Notes: a model not told the origin generated them from the letters alone. Shown: positions 32,471-42,425, counted from the first letter of the stretch. The stretch is DNA of 64,000 nt from RUG023 sp900315435 (GCA_902788205.1 CADAJJ010000002.1:1-64000), one strand, 5' to 3'. A program made the numbers and translations.

Positions 32471-33547
32471 ATGGCAAAAATGATGAAACTAAGTCAAGAA
32501 ACAATTATCACCACCTATATCTCCCTTTTGTCCTGGTCTCCCTGGTCCGAGGTATCACTTTCCCGTGTGGCCAAAGAGCTGGGGGTCTCCAAACCGGCCC
32601 TTTTCCACTACTTCCGCAACAAGCAGGAGCTGGACGACGCGACTTTCGTCCATGTGCAAGCCCAACTGGAAGCCTTGGCTTCGACCTTTGAGACGATGGA
32701 TTCGAAAGCGGCTATGCTTGCAGCAAGCAACTTCCTGCTCGACCATGTCAACGAGTGCGCCTTTCACCTGCAGCTGATCATCAGCCGCAGGCTCTCCACC
32801 AAAACACTGGTCAAGGACAAGCAGATCCCCCACAAGGGGACGCCGTTGATGTTCTTCGCCATGGTGTGCTACCTCAGCCAGATCGGCTCACAGATCATCT
32901 GCGCCAAGCTGCAAAAGAAAAAACAGGTCGAGCCGCTGATAGACCAGTTGCTTGCCCTCTTCCAGAATGGGTTGCAGATGGAGCGAGGGACGGTCGATTT
33001 CCAGCGGACGGTGGTCAAACCGGAGGAAATCGGGGATTGCCGGTACCTGAAGGCGCTGGATGCAGTGCTCCACGCAAGTGGCATGCAGAGCGTCTCCGTG
33101 GCGAATTTCGCCCAAGCGCTCGGGGTGGCGCCCAGCACGCTCTACTCTTCTTTCAAGGACAAGGACGAGATGCTGGCCAGTATCGCCACCGAAGAAATCA
33201 ACCGGATGCTTGGCGTGGTCGAATCCCACTTGGACGAGCAGATGGAGATTCCCGTCCTGATCGAAACCATCATCCGGACCGTATACAGCTACCTGTCCTG
33301 CCAGGTAGACACGGCCAAGTTCATCGACGGGTTGTATGTCGCCTTTTCCCAGCGCACGGTCTTCAAAGCGTATCCCGATATGCTCCGGGCCTACGACGCG
33401 TTGGAAGCCCTTTGCGCAGGAAGCGGGATCTTCATGGTCACGCTTCCCGCAAGTCTATCGATCGCCCTGGAAGACACCCCGTCAGGACTCACCCTGGAGG
33501 CGATGATCGACTTCCTCTATCACGGTATCAACAAGGAGATTGCATGA
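32471..33547 (+). CDS. Tandem TetR-type regulator with two DNA-binding domains
   Basis: The protein has 358 residues, nearly twice the usual TetR length. The first helix-turn-helix is SLSRVAKELGVSKPALFHYF (about residues 29-48). A second, SVANFAQALGVAPSTLYSSF, lies about residues 208-227. Each is followed by a helical ligand-type domain, so this looks like an internal duplication or fusion of two TetR units. No ribosome-binding site precedes the ATG at 32471, because the third operator ends at 32469; later in-frame ATGs at 32480 and 32483 are alternatives. It heads the efflux operon and overlaps the TolC-like gene (ATGA). Confidence 0.85.
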   Translation: MAKMMKLSQETIITTYISLLSWSPWSEVSLSRVAKELGVSKPALFHYFRNKQELDDATFVHVQAQLEALASTFETMDSKAAMLAASNFLLDHVNECAFHLQLIISRRLSTKTLVKDKQIPHKGTPLMFFAMVCYLSQIGSQIICAKLQKKKQVEPLIDQLLALFQNGLQMERGTVDFQRTVVKPEEIGDCRYLKALDAVLHASGMQSVSVANFAQALGVAPSTLYSSFKDKDEMLASIATEEINRMLGVVESHLDEQMEIPVLIETIIRTVYSYLSCQVDTAKFIDGLYVAFSQRTVFKAYPDMLRAYDALEALCAGSGIFMVTLPASLSIALEDTPSGLTLEAMIDFLYHGINKEIA

Positions 33548-34851
33548 TGCACAAGAAATCCTTTACCACATTGGCGGCAGTGCTGTTGGTTGCCGCCTCG
33601 GCCTCCGCCCTTGACCTGAGCGTCGACCAAGCAGTGGACTACGCGCTCCAGCACAGCCGTACCCTCCAGTCCAGCCGCATCGACCTGGAAATCCTTGAGA
33701 AGGACGACAAGACAAGCTGGAACAGCCTGCTGCCGACCATGCAGGTCAACACGATGATGTCACGCAGGAACGAAGTGGGATCCTACACGGCGAGCGGTTA
33801 TACCACTACCGATCCGAATTGGTCTCTGGTGACCAACCTCTCCTTCTCCTGGAACTTCACCCCGGCCCTTCTGACCCAGATGGAACTGACCAGGCAAAAG
33901 TACGAGAACGGACAGCTGACCTGGGACCAGGCGGTCGCCGACACCAAGGTGAACGTCAAGAAGCTCTACTACGCCATCCTGCTCCAGCAGGAGTCGTTGG
34001 AGATCAGCGAAGAAACGTTGGCGAACCAGAAGGAGCGGATGGAACAGACCGAACAACAGTACCACGACGGGTATGCCAGCGAGCTCGCCTACCTGCAGAC
34101 CCAGGTCGCCTACGAGAACCAGCTTGCCACCGTCAAGAAGGCCCGCCAGTCGGTCAACGAGCAGAAACGCAACCTTGCTTTCGTGCTCGGCATGGACGAG
34201 ACGGTCGAGCTGCATCTGACCACTCCGATCGAGACCGAGTTCGTCGACGTCGACGCTGCCCGTGCCTACAGCCGCATCGGATACCGCTTCGATATCCGGA
34301 ACCTGGAACAGCAGGCCGCCATGCTGGACACCCAGCTGAAGATGCTCGACCAGAGCTCCTTCTACCCGGTTTTCGTGGCAAGCGCATCGGGAACCCCGAC
34401 GATCGCCGATATCTCGGAGAAGTGGTTCGACCGGGATTCAGGCAACTGGACCGACCAGGGTTCCCTTTCCTTCGGCCTCTCCTTCAACGTCACCAACGCC
34501 CTCCCCTGGTCGAGCAACCGGCAGAGCGCCCGGCAGTTGAAGCAGAACATCGAGAAGATGCAGGTGACCCGCAACACCCTGAACGCCAACGCACACCTGG
34601 AAATCACCAACCTGCTGGATGAGCTCGACCAGGCACGCGAGGCAATCGGGAGCGCCGAGCGCAACATCACCCTCGCGCAGAAATCCTACGATATGACGAG
34701 CGAAGCCTATCAGACCGGTTTCTCGGAACTGCTGGACGTCAACGACGCGCAGCAAGCACTCAACCAGGCAAAGCTTGGCAAGATGAGCGATCAGTACACA
34801 TACCTCTGCGCATTGCTCGACCTTGAGTACGCGACGCAGGACAACCTCTAA
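33544..34851 (+). CDS. TolC-family outer-membrane efflux protein
   Basis: This 435-residue protein has a signal peptide (HKKSFTTLAAVLLVAASASA) and two repeated coiled-coil halves. Each half has the long alpha-helical pattern and a YYAILLQQ or NDAQQALNQA type block. It forms the trimeric outer-membrane duct for the RND pump encoded downstream. Two adjacent ATGs are possible: 33544, which overlaps the TetR stop as ATGA, and 33547, 8 bases after AAGGAG. Either leaves the signal peptide intact. The presence of TolC supports a diderm envelope. Confidence 0.9.
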   Translation: MMHKKSFTTLAAVLLVAASASALDLSVDQAVDYALQHSRTLQSSRIDLEILEKDDKTSWNSLLPTMQVNTMMSRRNEVGSYTASGYTTTDPNWSLVTNLSFSWNFTPALLTQMELTRQKYENGQLTWDQAVADTKVNVKKLYYAILLQQESLEISEETLANQKERMEQTEQQYHDGYASELAYLQTQVAYENQLATVKKARQSVNEQKRNLAFVLGMDETVELHLTTPIETEFVDVDAARAYSRIGYRFDIRNLEQQAAMLDTQLKMLDQSSFYPVFVASASGTPTIADISEKWFDRDSGNWTDQGSLSFGLSFNVTNALPWSSNRQSARQLKQNIEKMQVTRNTLNANAHLEITNLLDELDQAREAIGSAERNITLAQKSYDMTSEAYQTGFSELLDVNDAQQALNQAKLGKMSDQYTYLCALLDLEYATQDNL

Positions 34852-34861
34852 GGAGACGTAT

Positions 34862-35752
34862 ATGAAACACAAGACTATGATGATCATGGGGGCCGCTTTG
34901 CTGTCCCTGACGATGGCTGGATGCAGCAAGCTCACCCAGAAGGGAGAAACGGTCCAAGCCGAGACTCCAGCGGCCGAAGTGGCGAAAACGGTTACCGTCC
35001 AGGTAGCCACCGCCACCCAGGGACATATCGCCTCCTACCGCAGTTTCGGCGGTGATGTGGTGCCCCATGACACCAAGAGCATCATCCCCACCACCAGCGG
35101 AGAGGTCAAGGAACTGCTGATCGAGGAGGGCGACGTGGTCAAGAAGGACCAGGTGGTCGCGAGAATCGACCAATCCAAGGCGGGCATGCGCTACCAGCCG
35201 ACCGAAATCAAGAGTCCGATCGACGGTACGGTCAGCGTCGTCAATACCCAGCTGGGCGCCCAGGCTGCCATCGGACAACCGATCGGCACGGTCATCAGCA
35301 CCGACAACCTGGAAATCAAGTTCGACGTCGCAGAGCGGTTGCTCTACGCCGCCAAGCTCGGAGGCAAGGTCGACGTTTCCTTCGACGCGTTCCCCGGGCA
35401 GGTCTTCCGCGCCACCATCGTCAAGCTCGGGGCGACATTGAACACCTCGACCCGTACCCGTGAGGTGACCATCAAGCTGGATGACGATGGCGGGCAGGTA
35501 ATCAGCGGCATGTACGCCCGCGTCAACGTCCTGCTGGACGAGGCTGACGACGCCATTCTGGTGCCCAGCAACGCCATAAGCGGCAGTGCGGTCTTCATCG
35601 CCAGAGACGGAATCGCCCACAAGGTACCGGTCAAGACCGGCATCGAGGCGGATGGCAAGGTCCAGATTCTTGAGGGAGTCGACGCGGGAGACCAGGTGGT
35701 GGTCGCCGGTATCTCGCAACTTTCCGACGGCACCCCTGTCAACGTGCTCTAA
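34862..35752 (+). CDS. RND efflux periplasmic adaptor (membrane fusion) lipoprotein
   Basis: The 296-residue protein has a lipoprotein signal ending in LTMAGC, so it is lipid-anchored at the cysteine near residue 21. The biotinyl-lipoyl halves are seen as VVPHDTKSIIPTTSGEVKELLIEEGDVVKKDQVVARID and IKSPIDGTVSVV. The beta-barrel and membrane-proximal domains follow. The helical hairpin normally between the lipoyl halves is nearly absent, since only about 15 residues separate them. This is a hairpin-less adaptor type. The start follows AAGGAG and lies 10 bp after the TolC-like stop. Confidence 0.9.
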   Translation: MKHKTMMIMGAALLSLTMAGCSKLTQKGETVQAETPAAEVAKTVTVQVATATQGHIASYRSFGGDVVPHDTKSIIPTTSGEVKELLIEEGDVVKKDQVVARIDQSKAGMRYQPTEIKSPIDGTVSVVNTQLGAQAAIGQPIGTVISTDNLEIKFDVAERLLYAAKLGGKVDVSFDAFPGQVFRATIVKLGATLNTSTRTREVTIKLDDDGGQVISGMYARVNVLLDEADDAILVPSNAISGSAVFIARDGIAHKVPVKTGIEADGKVQILEGVDAGDQVVVAGISQLSDGTPVNVL

Positions 35753-35770
35753 GCAAGGAAGGAGCTGTAG

Positions 35771-38700
35771 ATGTCTGTATCCAAATACTCAGTCAAACAC
35801 CCGACCATGATGCTGATCCTCTTTCTGGTCCTCACGGCCTTGGGTGTCTATTCGGCAACCAGCCTTCCGCTGGACCTGATGCCCGAGATGAACATTCCCT
35901 ACGTCCTGGTTTCCACGACCTACACCAACGCCTCGCCGAGCGAGGTTGAGGAAAAGGTGACCGAGACTCTGGAAAGTTCTTTGTCCGGCATCTCCGGCCT
36001 GAAGCATATCACCAGCACCTCGAGCAAGGGTTCGAGCATGATCATGCTGGAATTCACCACCGACACCAACATGAGCGAGGCGACCGGTACCATCAGGGAC
36101 CGCATCGACATGGTCCGCGGCTACCTGCCCGATGACGCGGACAGCCCGACGATCATGAAGATCGACCTCAACATGATGCCGATCATCGTGCTTGCCATGA
36201 GCAGTGACGACATGAGCGCAGAAGAGCTGCGGACGCTGGGCAACGACACCGTCAAGCCCCGCCTGCAGCAGCTCGATGGCGTCGCATCCGTCTCCGTCAT
36301 GGGTGGCCGTGAGAGAGCGGTACGCGTCGAGGTCTCCAAAGAGAATCTCGCCGCCATGGACCTCTCGATCACCTCGGTCGGCCAGATGATTGCCGCACAG
36401 AACGTCAACACCGCAATCGGTTCCATCGTCGAGAACGGCCTCGACTGGTCCATCACCACCGATGGCACCTACGATACGATCGACCAGATTGGTGATGTCG
36501 TCGTGGCATACAAGCCCGACGCCACCGGCACGGTCCACCGCGTCCTGTTGAAGGACATCGCCACCATCACCGACTCCTTCAAGGATCCGACGAGCAACGC
36601 CTACGTCAACGGCAAGCCTTCCGTCGCCCTGATGGTGACCAAGACCAGCGGTTCGAATACCGTCGGCGTCGTCCATAGCGTGCGTGCCGCATTGCCTGAA
36701 ATCGAGGGCATGATTCCCAATTCCGTCAAGATCAGCGAGGCATACAACTCCTCCGATACCATCGAGGAGTCCATCGCCAGCGTCGCGGAGTCGCTGTACG
36801 AAGGCATCCTGCTGGCGGTCATCGTCCTGTTCCTGTTCCTCGCGAACTTCAAGAGCACGCTGATCATCGCCCTGGCCATCCCCACTTCGCTCTGCATCAC
36901 CCTGGGAGCCATGTACTTCTCCGGCCTGACGCTGAATCTGATGACCTTGGCAGGCCTGACCCTCGGCGTCGGCATGCTGGTGGACAACTCCATCGTCGTC
37001 TTGGAGAACATCTTCAACTACCGGCAACGGGGAACGAAAATCACCGTCGCCTCGATTCTCGGCAGTGAAGAGATGATCATGTCCATCATCGGCTCCACCC
37101 TCACTTCCATCTGCGTCTACCTGCCGATGCTGATGTACGGCAGGGAGCTCGGCCTGATCGGTGACGTCTTCAAGGGACTCGCCTTCACCATCTGCTTCTC
37201 GCTGACCTGCTCGCTCTTGGTCGCCATGATGCTGGTGCCGGTACTCACCAGCAAGTACCTGAAGCTGGGAGACCTGCGCAAGCGCAACCTGCTGCAGAGG
37301 GGTGTCGACGCCTTCCAGGAGAAGATGGACAACGCCTATGGCGCCATTGTACGCTTCAACCTGCACCACAAGATCCTGTTCCTCGGCATTCTGGCAGCCC
37401 TCGCCTTCGTTACCATCCAGGCAGGCACCAAGGTTGGTTTCAACTACATGCCGGAATCAATCGAGAACCAGATGTCCATCAGCATCGAGCTGCCTCAGGG
37501 TACCGCCTTGGAGGAGACCGACAAGGTGATCACTGGATTCATGGACCTGCTCGCCGACAACATCAAGGGCACCAAGATCATGATGGGCACCGATGGCAGC
37601 GGCATGATGACCATGGGTTCCAGTGGTTCCTACATCGGCTCGATCTATGTGATGTTCCCCTCCTCGAAGGAGGCACAGCCAGGGGACGATACGGTGACGA
37701 CCACCAAGCGCAAGCTTCCCGAGCTGGCAAAGCAGTTCCCCCAGGCCACGATCACCGTCAACAACAGCCAGTCCGCGGGTTCTTCCTCCAGCGGCATGAA
37801 GCTGAAGATCAAGAGCAGCAACCTGGATCTGGCCCGCGAAACCAGCCGGAAGGTGCTCGACGTGCTCAACGCGCAGGCAGGCGACTACATCTACGACATC
37901 GAGAGCGACTTGAAGGAGGGTCTGCCCGAGGCGCAGATCGTCTACGACCGCGAACGCATGTACATGCTCGGCCTGACCGTCAGCGGTGTCAACGCGGAGC
38001 TGCGTGCGCAGGTCAACGGCACGACCTTCGGGCGCATCAGCCTTGGCAGCGACGATGTCGACATCGTCGTCAGCACGCCGAAGAGCGAGAACACCCGGCT
38101 GATGGACCTCGATTCCCTTGAAGTGACCACTTCCAGTGGCGCGAAGGTCCCGCTTTCTTCCTTCGCCCATTACGAGGAGACCCGTTCGCCGCTCTCCATC
38201 GCCCGCGAGGACCAGTCCTTCATCGTGACGATTACCGGCCAGTGGCAGCCTGGCGTGGCGGTCAGCACCGCCCAAGGGGCGATCGACAAGCTGATCGACG
38301 AGAACATCCCGCTTACCGACGACCTTCTGATCGAGGCAGGTGGCGACTACGACGACATGATGACAGCCATTAGTGTCTTCATCAAGATCATCACCGTCGC
38401 CATCATCCTGGTCTATGCGGTCATGGCAAGCCAGTTCGAGTCCTTCCTGAAGCCGTTCATCATCTTCTTCACGATTCCGCTCGCCCTTATCGGCGTCGTC
38501 TGGATCTACCTGTTGATGGGGAGCACCTTCAACGTCATCACCGTTGTCGGTCTGCTCGTCCTTGTCGGCACCATCGTCAACAACGGCATTGTGCTGGTAG
38601 ACTACACGGGACTCCTGCAGCGGCGTGGCTACAACATCGAGGAAGCCTGTGTGCGCGCCGCGAAGAGCAGACTCCGCCCAATCCTGATGTCGACCCTGAC

Positions 38701-38956
38701 CACCGTGCTCGCCCTGATTCCCATGGCGTTCAACAGTGGCGAAGGCTCGGCCCAGATGCAGCCGATCGGACAGACGGTCCTGGGCGGCATGACCTTCGGT
38801 TCCGCCATGACCCTGCTGCTGATGCCGGTCCTCTACTACACCTTCTTCAAAGGTGCGGAAAAGCGCCGGAACAAGCGGCTGCAGAAGGAAAGGCAACAAC
38901 TTGAAACCGATTTCGCCAATGCGAGCATGCTCGCCAAAGGAGAGGAAACCAAATGA
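35771..38956 (+). CDS. RND-family efflux permease (AcrB/HAE1-like)
   Basis: This 1061-residue inner-membrane pump shows the duplicated layout of RND permeases. A first transmembrane helix (MMLILFLVLTALGVYSA) is followed by a large periplasmic loop. Then come helices with LFLFLANFKSTLIIALAIPTSL and LAGLTLGVGMLVDNSIVVLEN, a second loop, and a second helical set including VGLLVLVGTIVNNGIVLVDY. The Asp-containing GMLVDNSIV helix fits proton relay. Substrates are probably hydrophobic drugs or lipids, not metals, as judged by similarity to HAE1 proteins. The downstream PII-like gene overlaps its stop (ATGA). Confidence 0.93.
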   Translation: MSVSKYSVKHPTMMLILFLVLTALGVYSATSLPLDLMPEMNIPYVLVSTTYTNASPSEVEEKVTETLESSLSGISGLKHITSTSSKGSSMIMLEFTTDTNMSEATGTIRDRIDMVRGYLPDDADSPTIMKIDLNMMPIIVLAMSSDDMSAEELRTLGNDTVKPRLQQLDGVASVSVMGGRERAVRVEVSKENLAAMDLSITSVGQMIAAQNVNTAIGSIVENGLDWSITTDGTYDTIDQIGDVVVAYKPDATGTVHRVLLKDIATITDSFKDPTSNAYVNGKPSVALMVTKTSGSNTVGVVHSVRAALPEIEGMIPNSVKISEAYNSSDTIEESIASVAESLYEGILLAVIVLFLFLANFKSTLIIALAIPTSLCITLGAMYFSGLTLNLMTLAGLTLGVGMLVDNSIVVLENIFNYRQRGTKITVASILGSEEMIMSIIGSTLTSICVYLPMLMYGRELGLIGDVFKGLAFTICFSLTCSLLVAMMLVPVLTSKYLKLGDLRKRNLLQRGVDAFQEKMDNAYGAIVRFNLHHKILFLGILAALAFVTIQAGTKVGFNYMPESIENQMSISIELPQGTALEETDKVITGFMDLLADNIKGTKIMMGTDGSGMMTMGSSGSYIGSIYVMFPSSKEAQPGDDTVTTTKRKLPELAKQFPQATITVNNSQSAGSSSSGMKLKIKSSNLDLARETSRKVLDVLNAQAGDYIYDIESDLKEGLPEAQIVYDRERMYMLGLTVSGVNAELRAQVNGTTFGRISLGSDDVDIVVSTPKSENTRLMDLDSLEVTTSSGAKVPLSSFAHYEETRSPLSIAREDQSFIVTITGQWQPGVAVSTAQGAIDKLIDENIPLTDDLLIEAGGDYDDMMTAISVFIKIITVAIILVYAVMASQFESFLKPFIIFFTIPLALIGVVWIYLLMGSTFNVITVVGLLVLVGTIVNNGIVLVDYTGLLQRRGYNIEEACVRAAKSRLRPILMSTLTTVLALIPMAFNSGEGSAQMQPIGQTVLGGMTFGSAMTLLLMPVLYYTFFKGAEKRRNKRLQKERQQLETDFANASMLAKGEETK

Positions 38957-39240
38957 AGAAATTGGAAATCATTCTGAGCCAAGCCATCGATGAGGATTTC
39001 TCCCGTTTGTGCGAAGTCCGGGAGGTTGGCCAGCATTTCACCAAAAGCGTCGGGGTCATGGGAAAAGGAAACACCATTCCCAAGATGGCCGATGACACCT
39101 GGCCGCAGGAGAACGTCCACTACATGATGATCGTGGACGACGACGAGGTCGAGTCCATCAGGCAGATTGTCGAATACCTGCGCACCCAGTTCCCCGACGA
39201 AGGCATCGCAGGGTTCGTCACCGACTGCGAACCTCTCTGA
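38953..39240 (+). CDS. PII-like small protein coupled to the RND pump
   Basis: The 95-residue protein starts MKKLEIILSQAIDEDFSRLC and ends with VHYMMIVDDDEVESIRQIVEYLRTQF. This alternating strand-helix pattern resembles the ferredoxin-like fold of PII-like (GlnB superfamily) and DUF3240-type proteins. The latter are often found beside heavy-metal RND pumps. There is no clear uridylylation tyrosine loop. The ATG overlaps the pump stop (ATGA), so the two are translated together. A sensory or pump-modulating role is inferred from position only. Confidence 0.5.
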   Translation: MKKLEIILSQAIDEDFSRLCEVREVGQHFTKSVGVMGKGNTIPKMADDTWPQENVHYMMIVDDDEVESIRQIVEYLRTQFPDEGIAGFVTDCEPL

Positions 39241-39261
39241 AAAGGGTTCTCTCCATCACGG

Positions 39262-39289
39262 GCGGGAGGCCGGACGGCTTCCCGCTTTT
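39262..39289 (+). terminator. Intrinsic terminator of the efflux operon
   Basis: A 10-bp stem (GCGGGAGGCC with GGCTTCCCGC, one G-U pair), a GGAC loop and a TTTT tract lie 21 bp after the PII-like gene. Confidence 0.8.
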
Positions 39290-39321
39290 CGTATTCCTCC
39301 TGCCAGTGGTAGACTACCTTC

Positions 39322-40944
39322 ATGCAGGACAACACCGTACGAAAAAACGAAGAGGAGAAAATCCTTCAGTTTCCCCGAAAGCATGCATTCCCACTGAGGG
39401 AGAAAATCGCCTTCGGCATTCTCTGCGCCCTCGGGGGCTTCGCCGCCTCCCTGCTAGTGGTAAGCAACACGCAACCGGCCCCGGCGGGACAGGAACCTGT
39501 CCAAATCACGCATGAACAGGCCGCCAGAGCCACGCAACCTGCATCCCCGCCCCGAGCCAGAGACCTGAATGCCGAGCTTGCCGAAGCACTCCACAAGGAG
39601 GATGCCAAAGCAGTGGAATCCGCAATCAGGGAAGGCGCCGACGTGCATATCCTTTTCCAAGGGAAAAGCCTGTTGGAATGGGCCGTCGCCAACGACCAGA
39701 GCGGAATGGTCGCCCTGCTGGCCGGCCATGGGCTGGATACAGAGGCGTTCGACCCGGAAACAGGAACCTCGTTGCTCCATAGGGCGATGGCGGGGCATGC
39801 GTCTGCGGATACGGTCAATGCCCTGATTGACGCTGGGGCGAACGTCCATGTGCTCGACAGGGAAAACCGCAACGCCCTGCACTGGGCAGCGGACAAAGGG
39901 GCAAGCGACGAGGTGCTCGCCTTGCTGGTCGCAAGAGGTATCGATCCCCGGGAGATGGATGTCTATGGATGGGACGCCAGCAAATACGCCCAACATGCCG
40001 GGTATCCGCATCTCGTGGACAAGCTGGAGCAACTGGGCGCTCCAAGCCATGCCACCATCGCCAAACAGGAGGCCGACCTGGTGAAGCAAAGTGCCGCCAG
40101 CCGGATCGAGGTGCTGGGACAGAACGATTCTGCGGACCTTGATGATTTGCTCTTGCAGATCGACCGGCTTTACGAAAGCTATCTGTTCAGGTTGCCAGCC
40201 TTCGCAAAGCGGCTATACACGGCACGTTCCATCATGAACCGGTCGGCATGGACACTCCGGATGGAGGCGATGCGCATCGCAAGCCGGGCAAAAGGCCTTT
40301 TCGTTCCAAGCAGGAGCCAGGAAAGTTACGACAGGGAGGGAAAGGAGATGATGGCGGAGGAAATCCAGGCGGCATTCGAGGAAGAAGTCTTCACCCCCGA
40401 CCAGCTACGGCGCGCCCTCCAGGAACGGTTTACCAATTTCAGCTATCAGGTCAACCTGAACCGCACCGATTTCCATCGCACGATTGCCAGTCTCTATGCG
40501 GCAAGTCCCAACCTGGAATCAATCGACCTTACGGCGCTGGATCATGAGCTCACTGCCAGTTTTCCCTTGGCCGAGGCCAAGGGAAACATTGCAGGAGAGA
40601 CCCGGAAAGATGGCTTGATTCTGGTTGGCAGTACCGCCCTTGGAGCTACCAGCGGGTTTTTCATCGGCGTCTTGCCCGGCCCACTGGACAACCTGATCTT
40701 CGGTGGGCTGGGAGCTCTGGCAGGAACCACCATCGACCTGCTCCGCAGCCAAAGCAGGCAGGACCAACTGGTCCAGACCTACACCCAGACGCTCATCGGA
40801 CAGAGGGACACCATCAAAACCCAAATCCGCCAAGCATGCGAGGCATCCTTCTCCACGTGGAGAAAGGACGAACTCGAACTGCTTGACGCCCACACCAAGG
40901 AAGACCTCAGCTGGCTGGACACGTATCAGGGCTTTCCCTTGTAA
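39322..40944 (+). CDS. Membrane protein with ankyrin repeats
   Basis: This is a 540-residue protein. A short basic cytoplasmic lead is followed by one transmembrane segment (IAFGILCALGGFAASLLVV, about residues 29-47). A Pro/Ala linker and about four ankyrin repeats (residues 85-235: GKSLLEWAVANDQSGMVALL, GTSLLHRAMAGHASADTVNALI, NRNALHWAADKGASDEVLALL) come next. The C-terminal half is helical and contains a glycine-rich hydrophobic segment, LVGSTALGATSGFFIGVLPG. I do not recognise that half. It is probably a scaffold in the envelope. Its end overlaps xylulokinase by 19 bases, tail to tail. Confidence 0.7.
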   Translation: MQDNTVRKNEEEKILQFPRKHAFPLREKIAFGILCALGGFAASLLVVSNTQPAPAGQEPVQITHEQAARATQPASPPRARDLNAELAEALHKEDAKAVESAIREGADVHILFQGKSLLEWAVANDQSGMVALLAGHGLDTEAFDPETGTSLLHRAMAGHASADTVNALIDAGANVHVLDRENRNALHWAADKGASDEVLALLVARGIDPREMDVYGWDASKYAQHAGYPHLVDKLEQLGAPSHATIAKQEADLVKQSAASRIEVLGQNDSADLDDLLLQIDRLYESYLFRLPAFAKRLYTARSIMNRSAWTLRMEAMRIASRAKGLFVPSRSQESYDREGKEMMAEEIQAAFEEEVFTPDQLRRALQERFTNFSYQVNLNRTDFHRTIASLYAASPNLESIDLTALDHELTASFPLAEAKGNIAGETRKDGLILVGSTALGATSGFFIGVLPGPLDNLIFGGLGALAGTTIDLLRSQSRQDQLVQTYTQTLIGQRDTIKTQIRQACEASFSTWRKDELELLDAHTKEDLSWLDTYQGFPL

Positions 40945-42425
40945 CGGAACAGAGGCGCCAGAGCCGTCTGATAGCTTCGGAAACGTTGCAACGCCGCTTG
41001 GTACGCTTTGGCAGCGTCCGGATCCGGCACGCATCCCGATGCCGAGTCCAAGGCAACATGGCGCTTGCAGATGGCAGCCAGGTCGTCCCCCTCTTCCCCG
41101 CTCGCCCATAGCGCCTGCAGCGCCCCACCGAGGGCTGCGCTCTCCCCTATCGTGCTGATCGAGACCGGGACACCAAACACGTCACTGACCATCTGCCTCC
41201 ACAGCGGGCTCTTCGCACCGCCACCGGTCAGCAGAATCCGGCTTGGAACCATCGCTTTCGCCCGAAATGCGTCCACCCCGTCCATCAAGGAAAAGACCGC
41301 GCTTTCCATGGCCGCGCGGGCAAGGGTCGCCTTTGAGCAGTTGGTGGTGTCGAAGCCTGCAAAGACCGCCTTGCCATAGGGGAAGTCAGGAGTCCGTTCC
41401 CCATTGAAATAGGGAAGGACCGAGACTCCCTGACTACCGATAGCCTCACTGCCGGCAAGGCTGTTCAACTCCGCAATCGTCATGCCGAAAAGGGAGCGGA
41501 TCTGCTCGGTGGCGATCGTGCAGTTCATCGTGCACATCAACGGCAGGTACCCGTTGTTCGAACTGCAAAAGCCGGAAAGGGCTCCCGTCTCATCGGCAAT
41601 TGGTGCATCGCTATAGGCAAAGACGGTACCGCTCGTGCCCATGCTGACCGTCATGGCCCCCTTTTCCACACAACCAGTACCGATGGCCGCCATCATGTTG
41701 TCTCCACCACCGGCAGAGACAATCACCGAAGAGGAAAGGCCGAGTTCCCTCGCCAGATCCGGGCGAACGGTTCCTATCACCTCGTTGTCGGAAACCAATT
41801 CGGGAAGCAGGCAATCCCAATCCGCAGAAGGGTCGATCGCCTCCAGGACAGGCCGGCTCCAGCAAAGGTGGACGATATCGAACATGGCCGTACCGCTCGC
41901 ATCCCCCCGCTCCATCACATAGCGGCCGGTCAACCAGTAGTTGAGCCAGTCATGAGGCAACAGGATATGGGCAAGCCGTGCCCAGAGATCGGGATGCCGA
42001 AGTTTCATGGCGTAGACCTTGCCGACGGTGAAACCAGTCTTGAACTGATTGCCCACCAGGGCTATGGCCTGCTCCGCCCCTCCGACTTTTTCCGCCAGCC
42101 TGTCGCATTCGGCAACCGTCGAAGTATCGCACCAGAGCTTGACCGGCGCAATCACGTTGCCATCCTTGTCCAAAGGAACAAACCCATGTTGCTGGCCGGA
42201 AACCCCAATCCCTTTCACCTTCCGCCTGACCGGCAGATCTATCTGGTTGAAGCAGTCGACCACAGCATCGGTGAACCAGGCAGCTTCCTGTTCCCGCGAG
42301 CCGTCATCCCGACTGACCAAGGGATAAGCATGGGAACCTTGGGCGACAATCGACTTCGTTTCCGTGTCGTACACCACCACCTTGGTGCTCTGGGTTCCGC
42401 AATCAATACCAGCAAACAAACTCAT
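40926..42425 (-). CDS. xylB: Xylulokinase
   Basis: This 499-residue FGGY-family kinase phosphorylates D-xylulose. It opens LFAGIDCGTQSTKVVVYD (phosphate-1 loop). GVSGQQHGFVPLDKDG carries the Gln-His pair and substrate region typical of xylulokinases, and LLTGGGAKSPLWRQMVSDVFG is the adenosine motif. The ATG at 42425 follows AAAGGAG; an upstream in-frame extension is not credible. It links to the carbohydrate loci of the window: xylose released by the alpha-xylosidase at 56115 could enter here after isomerisation, but no xylose isomerase gene is present. Confidence 0.93.
   Translation of the reverse strand: MSLFAGIDCGTQSTKVVVYDTETKSIVAQGSHAYPLVSRDDGSREQEAAWFTDAVVDCFNQIDLPVRRKVKGIGVSGQQHGFVPLDKDGNVIAPVKLWCDTSTVAECDRLAEKVGGAEQAIALVGNQFKTGFTVGKVYAMKLRHPDLWARLAHILLPHDWLNYWLTGRYVMERGDASGTAMFDIVHLCWSRPVLEAIDPSADWDCLLPELVSDNEVIGTVRPDLARELGLSSSVIVSAGGGDNMMAAIGTGCVEKGAMTVSMGTSGTVFAYSDAPIADETGALSGFCSSNNGYLPLMCTMNCTIATEQIRSLFGMTIAELNSLAGSEAIGSQGVSVLPYFNGERTPDFPYGKAVFAGFDTTNCSKATLARAAMESAVFSLMDGVDAFRAKAMVPSRILLTGGGAKSPLWRQMVSDVFGVPVSISTIGESAALGGALQALWASGEEGDDLAAICKRHVALDSASGCVPDPDAAKAYQAALQRFRSYQTALAPLFRYKGKP

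Noticed and set aside
35789..38899. Long antisense frames opposite the RND permease
   Set aside because: They are shadows caused by third-position GC bias in the pump gene.
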